In this document: one piece after another, positions 1 through 7,047 of the stretch
How positions within the stretch are numbered: the stretch's first letter is position 1
How the letters are laid out: the number at the start of each line of letters is the position of its first letter
Position numbers and translations under genes: made by a program
Assembly (NCBI GenBank): GCA_964531165.1
Contig: CAZHEA010000042.1
Span: 1 to 26,002, forward strand
DNA: 26,002 bases
Reading direction: 5' to 3'
Source: SZUA-229 sp964531165
Lineage (GTDB): Bacteria; Pseudomonadota; Gammaproteobacteria; SZUA-229
The notes under the pieces: model-generated
Seen by the model: only the letters and a program-made list of their open reading frames with translations
What the model was told of the DNA's origin: nothing
Databases searched by the model: none

Positions 1-74
1 AGTTTTTATTTCGTATTCGTAAAGGGGTGTATCGGGTGCATCCGGATGTGCTGGACATAAGCATAAATAAATGA
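1..74 (+). CDS. 3' end of an unidentified gene (partial)
   Basis: The third forward frame is open from the window edge to a TGA at 72-74 and gives a 23-residue tail ending in VHPDVLDISINK. The other two forward frames also stop within 60 bases, so the choice rests on the natural-looking residue composition and on the following gap being non-coding. The gene starts outside the window and too little is visible to assign a family. From 75 to 207 I see no gene, and no promoter good enough to call. Confidence 0.35.
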   Translation, partial: FLFRIRKGVYRVHPDVLDISINK

Positions 75-207
75 GTTATAACTACTGTGTTTTGTAGAGG
101 GTTAATAGTGTATAACGCACAGAGGGTTGAATTTATTCTATGATATAGTGTCTATTTATCAGCACGCATTTAGTCAGTATTAGGCGTTTGACATCAGAGG
201 GTATGGT

Positions 208-672
208 ATGCAGAAACAACTCACATTTCATAATAAAGCGGTAGAGGTTAAGTTATCTGGGGCTGCCGACAAACAAAGCCAGCAACTCACTTCGGTTTTG
301 TTAATAGAAATACAAATTTATTTCAGTTGTCTGCTGGGTAAACGTCTGGCATTTTATAGCGAGCAGCCGCTGAAAGGAGCCTGGCAGCTTTCTGCTGATG
401 AGTTTGATGTGGTATTGAAAGATGCACAGCAACTGTCTGATAATTTATACGTACGTTTTAATACGGTTATGACTAAGAGTTGCCCGGTGGGAGATCATAT
501 CGGGCCACCACCGGTTACTGACTTCACTATTAATAACCAGAAACCCTATGTGCCTAACTGGCTGAATATCGATTTTAAAAATGGCCAGTGGGCCGGGCAT
601 TATGGCTGGAATGCCAGTGATAAAAAGTTTGCAAACACTAAGCAGGTTAGAGGTGATGCGTTAGCTTCGTAA
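208..672 (+). CDS. Hypothetical protein, 154 aa, unrecognised
   Basis: I do not recognise this family. It is a complete 154-residue frame starting at ATG 208, with a purine-rich GAGGG about 8 nt upstream that fits a ribosome binding site. An ATG at 203 is out of frame. There is no signal peptide or convincing membrane segment, so a soluble cytoplasmic protein is expected. The N-terminal 85 residues look mixed alpha/beta. The C-terminal half carries a distinctive stretch, KSCPVGDHIGPPP at about 90-102, then an aromatic, glycine-rich segment (NWLNIDFKNGQWAGHYGW, about 117-134) that looks like a conserved core. Cysteines lie at 41 and 92. It converges with the DUF3530 gene across an 84-nt gap and has no operon partner, so context gives no function. 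Confidence 0.7.
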   Translation: MQKQLTFHNKAVEVKLSGAADKQSQQLTSVLLIEIQIYFSCLLGKRLAFYSEQPLKGAWQLSADEFDVVLKDAQQLSDNLYVRFNTVMTKSCPVGDHIGPPPVTDFTINNQKPYVPNWLNIDFKNGQWAGHYGWNASDKKFANTKQVRGDALAS

Positions 673-756
673 ATTAAATTTCAACAATGTTTAATCGTAC
701 TTCTCAATCAGCAGTACATATTCTTAATGGCATAAATACATTCAGCTAGTGGCGGG

Positions 757-1536
757 TTATTTATTTAACCAGTTGCTAACAAGTTTAATTAACTCAGCAT
801 TGTTATCTGAAAAAAAGTGGTTAGCTCCATTGCTCATATGCTGTGAGTAATGGGGGTTGTTAGCGGCAGCCTGTTTACGGGCTTTCGCCGAGTCAATAAC
901 TGAACTCAGGTCATTACTGCCATATAAATCCAGTACCGGGATATTGATTTTGGCTAAAGATTTTATATTATTCATTCTCACATCTTTGCTGGTGCCGGGC
1001 ATGCCGATCGCCACAAAGGCTTGTACTTGCGGTTTGGGGTTTGATGAAAGATAGTAAGCGCTCATGGTGGAGCCCAGGCTATGTGCAATGATGACGATAT
1101 GCTTAATGCCTTTTTTCTGAAGGTATTGTATGGCAGCCTCTATTCGCGGCGTGACTTCAATAAATACATTGGCGTATTCACTGTAGTCGGCATCATTGGC
1201 TAATACTGGCATCTGTATTGATAAGGTGCTCCAGCCCTTCTCCGGAAGTGCGGTGCGCAGGGGCAATATAACTTCTTCCCAGTTAGGGTGAACCCCGGAA
1301 CCGTGAATAATTATTGCAGCACCGGTTGCCGGTAATGTTTGAGCTTGGGTATATATGCTTAAAAATTTATGTTGGTTAACGGTTAGCCATTGAGCATCAC
1401 CGTCTATAAGGTAATCGACAATTTGATTAGCCCAGCGTTGCTCTTTTTTATAGTCGGATGCGATAGCGAGTGTATTAATAACAGCGAATACAATAAAAAA
1501 TAATATGGTTATGATTTTTACCGGTGCTGGTTTCAT
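757..1536 (-). CDS. DUF3530 family alpha/beta-hydrolase, exported
   Basis: This 259-residue protein has an N-terminal hydrophobic segment (about 7-27) ending in a plausible signal-peptidase site, so it is probably periplasmic or membrane-tethered. The body is an alpha/beta-hydrolase: an oxyanion-type IIIHGSGVHPNW segment at about 75-86, a nucleophile elbow AHSLGS with Ser153, and likely acid and base in YGSND (Asp209) and GANHFF (His240). The HGSG-x-HP-x-W and GW-x-TLSIQMP segments are typical of DUF3530, a family of unknown substrate. An intact triad suggests an active esterase- or peptidase-like hydrolase, but the reaction is unknown. It stands alone, converging with the 154-aa gene and diverging from the PhzF gene. 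Confidence 0.85.
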   Translation of the reverse strand: MKPAPVKIITILFFIVFAVINTLAIASDYKKEQRWANQIVDYLIDGDAQWLTVNQHKFLSIYTQAQTLPATGAAIIIHGSGVHPNWEEVILPLRTALPEKGWSTLSIQMPVLANDADYSEYANVFIEVTPRIEAAIQYLQKKGIKHIVIIAHSLGSTMSAYYLSSNPKPQVQAFVAIGMPGTSKDVRMNNIKSLAKINIPVLDLYGSNDLSSVIDSAKARKQAAANNPHYSQHMSNGANHFFSDNNAELIKLVSNWLNK

Positions 1537-1644
1537 GATGATGGCCTGGTTGTTTAGTCTATGCGTAATCTTGTTTGATGGAGTGGAATAAGGATCTTGT
1601 GAAAATGCTTAGTAAAAGTTTACTCTACTTTAACGGGGATGAAA

Positions 1645-2439
1645 ATGAAATTACCGCTATATCAGGTTGATGCATTTGCCAGTGAGGTTTTTGCCGGTAA
1701 CCCGGCGGCTATCTGTCCGCTAGAGCAGTGGTTGCCGGATGAACTAATGCAGTCGATTGCTGCAGAAAATAATTTATCAGAAACCGCATTTTATGTTACA
1801 ACGCAACAGGGTTACCATATTCGCTGGTTTACTCCATTGCATGAAGTTGATTTATGTGGTCATGCAACGTTAGCGGCTTCGCATATTATTTTTAGTCAAT
1901 TTGAAACCGCTAAAACAACACCAATACAGTTTTCATCGAGAAGCGGAATCTTATCGGTTGTTAAAAATGGTGAGTTTATTGAAATGAACTTTCCCGCGCA
2001 GCCACCTGAGATTTGTGACATGCCGGTGGCGATTAGTCAGGCATTCGAGACTAAGCCACTGGCATGTTTAAAATCACAGGATTATATTTTGATATTTGAA
2101 AATGAAGAAAGTGTTTTAAATGCCAGCCCGGATATGGCGTGCCTTAATGAGCTGGACCTTCGAGGTGTGGCGATTACGGCTCAGGTACAAAGCCATAAAG
2201 ATGGTCTGGATTTTGTAAGTCGGTTTTTTGCACCTAAATACGGTATAAATGAAGATCCGGTAACCGGTTCGTCATTTACTCAGTTGATACCTTACTGGTC
2301 GGATGAACTGAATAAATCAACGCTGAAAGCGCGACAAATTTCGCGCAGAGGCGGAGACGTGTTGTGTGTTAATGAGGGTGATAGAGTTCAAATAGCGGGT
2401 AAAGCAATCATCTATATGAGCGGCGAGATAGATATTTAA
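1645..2439 (+). CDS. PhzF family isomerase/epimerase
   Basis: A 264-residue PhzF-fold protein. The family has two similar half-domains with an active site between them and includes PhzF of phenazine synthesis as well as many YddE-like enzymes of unknown substrate. Family marks are the N-terminal YQVDAFAS, NLSETAF with the presumed catalytic Glu46, VDLCGHATLA, and near the C-terminus GINEDPVTGSS. I start at ATG 1645 rather than 1639 because GGGG at 1635-1638 is then 6 nt upstream, whereas it abuts the earlier ATG; the resulting MKLPLYQVDAF is also the usual family start. There are no phenazine genes nearby, so a role in phenazine synthesis is unlikely. Cytoplasmic. Confidence 0.93.
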   Translation: MKLPLYQVDAFASEVFAGNPAAICPLEQWLPDELMQSIAAENNLSETAFYVTTQQGYHIRWFTPLHEVDLCGHATLAASHIIFSQFETAKTTPIQFSSRSGILSVVKNGEFIEMNFPAQPPEICDMPVAISQAFETKPLACLKSQDYILIFENEESVLNASPDMACLNELDLRGVAITAQVQSHKDGLDFVSRFFAPKYGINEDPVTGSSFTQLIPYWSDELNKSTLKARQISRRGGDVLCVNEGDRVQIAGKAIIYMSGEIDI

Positions 2440-2444
2440 TTATT

Positions 2445-2540
2445 GTCATTCCGGTATGCTTTTGAGCCGAAATCCAGTGACTTGCGATGCATGGAGGCGC
2501 TGGGCCCCAATACAATCCTTCGGGGACGATCGTTTAAATA
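2445..2540. repeat. Probable dispersed intergenic repeat remnant
   Basis: The 281-base gap between the PhzF gene and the sheath-fusion gene contains no ORF I would support. Its first part looks like a degenerate dispersed repeat: ATTCCGG (2448-2454) pairs with CCGAAAT (2467-2473) with one mismatch and is followed by CCAGTGAC, a pattern common in proteobacterial repeats of the type CATTCCGG-N-CCGGAATCCAGT. GGGCCCC (about 2502) and CGGGGA downstream could form further pairing. The rest, to 2720, shows nothing definite. The call rests on pattern memory, since no second copy lies in the window. Confidence 0.35.
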
Positions 2541-2720
2541 ATTATTTAATAGTTCGGTTTGTTCCTACTCTCATGTTGCTTACAACCGGGAGTATCGAAT
2601 AAACGCAATGTACATAGGCATTAACCGGATAGCCGCGATTTTATATTCTATAGCGCAGACTAGTGTGTCTTCACAGGAATGCCGATGGTTTTTAAGTTAA
2701 TGCACCGCACTAATAATCTG

Positions 2721-4286
2721 TTATTTCCAGCGGCCTTTAATTTTTTCTGCGTTGATATTGATTGAGCGGTAATCGGCAGAGCGAATACAGTCCATATTTC
2801 TGACCGACCATAGAGGAATCAGGCCGTGCTGATTTAAAATTTCACCGCCTTTTTCCGTAAGCATAATTTCAGCTATGGGTTTATTAACCGTTTCGCCTTC
2901 ATCGCTATAATAGTGAACCGGTAAATTATCCGTTTGAAAAACTTCACCCGGCTGCATATCCCAGTGGTTTTTACAAAAGTTTTGTGCCAGACATTCGACT
3001 TTAATAAATGCTGCATTGCCCCATAAATAATGGTTGTGATTATCATTGTTATTATTGGCGATCATTTCTTCAAATTTGAATGCGTCTATAGGCTTGCTTT
3101 TGTTTCCGTAGGGAAGCCGCAGTAAAAATCGTGGCAGTGCCAGACCAATATAAGATGCTACCGGTGACTTGCGCAATAAGTCCCAGGCCTGACTAGTGCC
3201 ATCACTGATTGAATAGTTCCAGTCTTCATAATCTGCTGTTTTAGCAAAGGCTTCACAGCCCGCTAGTTTTTCATGTGCGCCGGCAATAAAAGTGGCATTA
3301 GACTGTTGTGCAATTGCGCCAATATTGGCGAGTGATAATGCATCGTCAATACTGTCGGTAAAGGTGTAGTTGCCGAGTAAAATACTCCAGGGATTATCAC
3401 CTTCTGATGGATCACAGAATAGTTTGTGAATTGAAGAGGTGCTTAAATCGTCAACGGCTAAATCTCGCTGAAATTCTTGTTTGGAAATATCAAATAAGAA
3501 CAACTTTAACTTTTTGCCAGTGTCCAGGCGCTTAACTAAAAAGTATAAAGATTGCCAGGCAGATTCCATTGCCTGAAAACTCGGGTGATGCAAAATTTCA
3601 CGCATATGTGCTGCAGTTGCCCGGTCTACCATCTCCAGCATTTCATCCTGGCGGGGGTCGGCGGCGGGCTCAACATAGGGCGCAACAATGCTTTTAATCA
3701 GCCTGTCGATTTGAGTGGCTTCAACGGCCGCACTACTGGTGGCCTGTGTGCTAGTTTGTGATGAGCCTAAAATGCTGTCTAGCAGATTGTCAGTGGCGGG
3801 TATTGCATCTGATGTTGCAGGGGCATTAACCGGTTTATCGTGCAGATCAGCATCGGCGTTTTTTTTCGGGAACCAGCTCTGGATTTCGGCTGCGGCATCG
3901 GCAAAGCTGCTGTTGCTTTTTAATCGTCGGCGTAAGCTGCGTAATTTTTCAAATGATTCGAGTTTTTCATAGAGTTCATCAGGTTGAAAATCGTCCAGCT
4001 CATTCAGTTCGATCTGAATGTTGTCATTGTTGGATAAAGACAGCTGCAGGTTGATTTTAAAGCGGCCCATAACTTCTTCGAGATTATCGCGGTCGATTTC
4101 TATCAGGCGTGGCTTATCAGTTGCACTGGTGTGTCCGCTGAAGTCGCCCATTATGGCGATACAAAACGGGCTATCAACAGGTGTTTGTGCAGGGTGCTGT
4201 GTGGGGGTGCTTAATGAAGTCTGATTAGCAGAAGATGAGTCAGAGCGTATATTAACTTCAACGCCCATTGTGGGTCTGTCAGCCAT
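2721..4286 (-). CDS. TssB-TssC fusion, type VI secretion sheath-like protein
   Basis: This 521-residue protein joins the two subunits of the type VI secretion contractile sheath in one chain. Residues 38-140 are TssB/VipA-like: SPFCIAIMGDFSG, a RLIEIDRDN segment, LDDFQPDELYEKLESFEKLR, then a helical SFADAAAEIQSWF. A low-complexity Ala/Ser/Thr linker spans about 141-190. Residues 190-515 are TssC/VipB-like: RILHHPSFQAMESAW-type motif (ILHHPSFQAMESAWQSLYFL), PRFLLRLPYGNKSKPIDAF, HNHYLWGNAAF and GLIPLW. The protein ends in INAEKIKGRWK, near where ordinary TssC continues into its C-terminal RFAHYLK-type region, which appears to be missing. No other type VI gene lies nearby. A perfect TATAAT (minus strand, 4324-4329) lies about 38 nt upstream of the start. 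Cytoplasmic; whether it polymerises or contracts is unknown. Confidence 0.85.
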   Translation of the reverse strand: MADRPTMGVEVNIRSDSSSANQTSLSTPTQHPAQTPVDSPFCIAIMGDFSGHTSATDKPRLIEIDRDNLEEVMGRFKINLQLSLSNNDNIQIELNELDDFQPDELYEKLESFEKLRSLRRRLKSNSSFADAAAEIQSWFPKKNADADLHDKPVNAPATSDAIPATDNLLDSILGSSQTSTQATSSAAVEATQIDRLIKSIVAPYVEPAADPRQDEMLEMVDRATAAHMREILHHPSFQAMESAWQSLYFLVKRLDTGKKLKLFLFDISKQEFQRDLAVDDLSTSSIHKLFCDPSEGDNPWSILLGNYTFTDSIDDALSLANIGAIAQQSNATFIAGAHEKLAGCEAFAKTADYEDWNYSISDGTSQAWDLLRKSPVASYIGLALPRFLLRLPYGNKSKPIDAFKFEEMIANNNNDNHNHYLWGNAAFIKVECLAQNFCKNHWDMQPGEVFQTDNLPVHYYSDEGETVNKPIAEIMLTEKGGEILNQHGLIPLWSVRNMDCIRSADYRSININAEKIKGRWK

Positions 4287-4374
4287 GATTGAGATCCGTT
4301 TCTTTAGTCATTAAATTATGTAGATTATACCCCGTCTAAGATAACAAAATGCTGGCAGATTAAAAATTTAAGAT

Positions 4375-4908
4375 TTATTTTTTAAGCAGTAAACTGGCTT
4401 TTGCATTTTCATCAGCAATAAATTTTTCGATGACCTTGCGCGGAACACCGCCTAACTGCACGGCAGATACAACGCCTTTCGGGTTAACGATGATAACGGT
4501 TGGCGTGCCCTTGAGTGCGCCAATGCCTAAATCATAATAAATGCCAGAGCTAATGAGTAAGTTTGGAAAGCTGATGAAGTAATCCTCTTCGAACTGCTGT
4601 ACCTGTTCAAGCTTGGCATAGTTAAAGCTTGGAAAGTCTATGGCTAGCCCCAGAACATTAATATTGTTGGTTTGCGTATCATCATATATACCCTGTATTT
4701 CAGGCATTTCTTCGATACAGGCCGGGCATTTCGGGCCCCAGACGACAATGACTGTCCATTTTCCCTGGTTTAAATAATCCTGTAAGTGGTGTTTTTTTCC
4801 GTCACTGCCGGTTAATTCGAGATTGGGGAGCTGTGCTGCCGATAGCGAAAATGACAAAGTGAACAATATAAGTAATAGTGTGCTTTTAAGGATAATGTAT
4901 GGCTTCAT
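4375..4908 (-). CDS. TlpA-like exported thioredoxin-fold protein
   Basis: A 177-residue AhpC/TSA-TlpA type protein. Residues 1-25 form a signal peptide (charged start, hydrophobic core, cleavage around SLSAA-Q), which puts the mature domain in the periplasm. The redox motif is WGPKCPACIEEMPE with Cys61 and Cys64, and the matching cis-proline is Pro136 in KGTPTV. The order fits a thiol-disulfide oxidoreductase that would reduce or isomerise disulfides in the periplasm. The partner is unknown: no cytochrome c maturation or Dsb genes lie nearby. It has the same orientation as batD but lies about 200 nt downstream of it, so membership in that operon is uncertain. Positions 4909-5112 hold no gene I can support. 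Confidence 0.9.
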   Translation of the reverse strand: MKPYIILKSTLLLILFTLSFSLSAAQLPNLELTGSDGKKHHLQDYLNQGKWTVIVVWGPKCPACIEEMPEIQGIYDDTQTNNINVLGLAIDFPSFNYAKLEQVQQFEEDYFISFPNLLISSGIYYDLGIGALKGTPTVIIVNPKGVVSAVQLGGVPRKVIEKFIADENAKASLLLKK

Positions 4909-5112
4909 GGTATTCAGCAGCTTTGTGTGGGTGATATGGTGTGACAGTGAATGATAGAAATAGTTTTATCAACAGTGTCACAGATGTGGGTAGATCTTAA
5001 AAGAAAATACCGAAAAACACCAAGTTTTCTGCTTATCTAAAATAACAGACGATGCTAATAAAGGTTTCAACACGGTTGGTTAACGCGCTGAATATAGTTA
5101 TATGGCCATATT

Positions 5113-6882
5113 CTATTTATATAAACTTTCCAGTTGATCGGTGCTGCCGGCTTTATCCGACTGTTTCATCGCCGTATTATATTTTTCAGTAAATTTACGG
5201 CACAGCTGGTGGAGTTGTCCGCATTGCCAGCTTTGGGTGTTGCTACGATATAAAAAAGAATTGAGTGACTGTAGGTTTTCGGCCAGCTGAGCATCATCAA
5301 TTCGGGCAGATAAATCTGCCAGTGAATTAACCGGTTGCTGAATAAATAACGCGCTACCCCATGCTAATAATGCATTTTTAGCCCGTTGTGCATCATCATT
5401 TTCACAGGCCTGCTGAAGATCTTTTAAAGCCCGTTTTAATGATGGTTCATTAATCTGCGGCTGAGTATCAGTTGATGTTTCTGTTGCGGGTTTTTTCCAT
5501 AATAGAAATAGTGTAATAATCAGGCTGATAGCCAGTAGCAATGAAATTATTTTCCACAGCAGACTGCTGTTATTTGCATCATCGCCGGTATTGGTAGCTG
5601 GTGTATCAAGGGTATTTTCCGGCTGAGAAATATCGGCTGTAATGCTATTGGAAGTATTGTCCGGGATATTTATCTGCGGTGGTTTTAGCGGGGTGCTAGC
5701 AGAACCGGTTGCTGGCTTCGCGGTAAAGGTACGCGATGGTATTTTTGCATATTCAAGTTTATCGGTTTGGGTGTTCCACCAGGCAATAGACATAGCCGGC
5801 AGGGTGTATTGCCCGGCAGCCGATGGGATAATGGCAACTTTAAGTTGCTGTACACCGGTGATACCGGTGTCGAGGATGTTGTTTTTTTGCAGTGGCTTGT
5901 CCGGATATTGTTTAAGACCTTTTACTTCCTGGGTAACCAGTTCCGGTAGTTGTGATGCATTTTGTCCATCAGCCATTAATAACAGCGTGCGGGTAATGGG
6001 CTCGCCAACTGTAAAGCCATCGGCATCAGGAAACTCTTCTACCAGTTGCACATCTTTTGCCGCCAGCCAGTATTTTGCGTTAAAGCTTTTAGGAACGGGT
6101 TTAACGGTAACGGTTTTTGTATCCGATGAACGCCGTAATGTTTTGGTGTTATTACCAAACGGGTCAAATGCTGAGCGGCTTCTCTGCCTGTTTTGAATGG
6201 TAATACGGGCACTTGCAACGCTGGGTTCAAACGTTAACTGTCCGGCAGACTGAGGGTAAATAGCATAGCTTTGCTCGAGTACCAGATAAGGTGTTGAACC
6301 ACGTTTGGTTTGATACTGTTTTATTTCACCCAGGCTCTCCTGGGTTATTTCAACGCCCCTGGTGTTTAACTTACTGAACTCATAGGCGTTAATATTGCTG
6401 GAGCTGAGCAGGCGCTGAGTAACAATAATCTGTTGCTGAGGGTAGGCAGAAACAGTGCTGATTTCTAATTCTGAAATTAAAGCTTCACCCTGTTTGCCGG
6501 TTGATGTTTGTGGCTGCTTTATTTCAATTTGATATGACGGGCTGCTATCACTTCCAAAGCTAATAGAGGGGATGGTGATGGTGCCTTGATGCAGTGCGAT
6601 TAAGCTTACATTCCATTTTTTTGTACGACTGTAGGTGCCGTTAATAATGCTCATATTACTGCTGGTGCTGGTACCTAATACCTGGAAGTCTTTTTCAAGG
6701 GGTGAGAAGTCAGGGTCATTGTCCGGGCTTTCACTGGCTTCGAATACTAAGGTGAAGGTTTCATTAAACTCAACCTGCATGCGGTCAACTTTTACCGTAA
6801 TGTCAGTGGCATAAGCGGTTACTGAAATTAAGCAGAAAAGTATAAATAAAATTTGAGTTGTCAGGTTTTTAATATTCATCAT
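5113..6882 (-). CDS. batD: BatD-like membrane protein
   Basis: Last gene of the moxR-bat operon. From the start I prefer, the protein is about 589 residues: a signal peptide (MMNIKNLTTQILFILFCL and onward, cleaved after TAYA), a long beta-rich periplasmic region beginning DITVKVDRMQVEFNETFTL, a Pro/Thr/Asn-rich stretch, one membrane segment (LWKIISLLLAISLIITLFLL) and a short helical cytoplasmic tail. This is the BatD architecture from Bacteroides-type aerotolerance operons, where the function remains poorly defined. The frame is open up to 6984, but the 34 extra residues are polar and would bury the signal peptide. Neither start has a strong ribosome binding site, so the start is uncertain. 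Unlike the upstream genes, it does not overlap its neighbour. Confidence 0.88.
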   Translation of the reverse strand: MMNIKNLTTQILFILFCLISVTAYATDITVKVDRMQVEFNETFTLVFEASESPDNDPDFSPLEKDFQVLGTSTSSNMSIINGTYSRTKKWNVSLIALHQGTITIPSISFGSDSSPSYQIEIKQPQTSTGKQGEALISELEISTVSAYPQQQIIVTQRLLSSSNINAYEFSKLNTRGVEITQESLGEIKQYQTKRGSTPYLVLEQSYAIYPQSAGQLTFEPSVASARITIQNRQRSRSAFDPFGNNTKTLRRSSDTKTVTVKPVPKSFNAKYWLAAKDVQLVEEFPDADGFTVGEPITRTLLLMADGQNASQLPELVTQEVKGLKQYPDKPLQKNNILDTGITGVQQLKVAIIPSAAGQYTLPAMSIAWWNTQTDKLEYAKIPSRTFTAKPATGSASTPLKPPQINIPDNTSNSITADISQPENTLDTPATNTGDDANNSSLLWKIISLLLAISLIITLFLLWKKPATETSTDTQPQINEPSLKRALKDLQQACENDDAQRAKNALLAWGSALFIQQPVNSLADLSARIDDAQLAENLQSLNSFLYRSNTQSWQCGQLHQLCRKFTEKYNTAMKQSDKAGSTDQLESLYK

Positions 6883-7047
6883 ATTTAATCTTGTGTCTTG
6901 TGGTTCCTGTGTCGTCATAAACATAGTTAAGTTGATATTTGTTTCAGTCACTGTTGCGTCTACGCAGGTACGAAAAAGCGACATGTTTCAAAAGGTTCAA
7001 TATATTAATAAATCGTCAGTTAATAGCAATTTCATCTAATAGTATTT

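Noticed and set aside
5100..5111. Perfect 12-bp palindrome ATATGGCCATAT at the end of batD
   Set aside because: It has no loop, no T-run and no second copy; a single short palindrome is not evidence of an operator.
5642..6196. 184-aa plus-strand frame
   Set aside because: It is fully inside batD on the opposite strand, with unnatural Cys/Ser-rich composition and no ribosome binding site.
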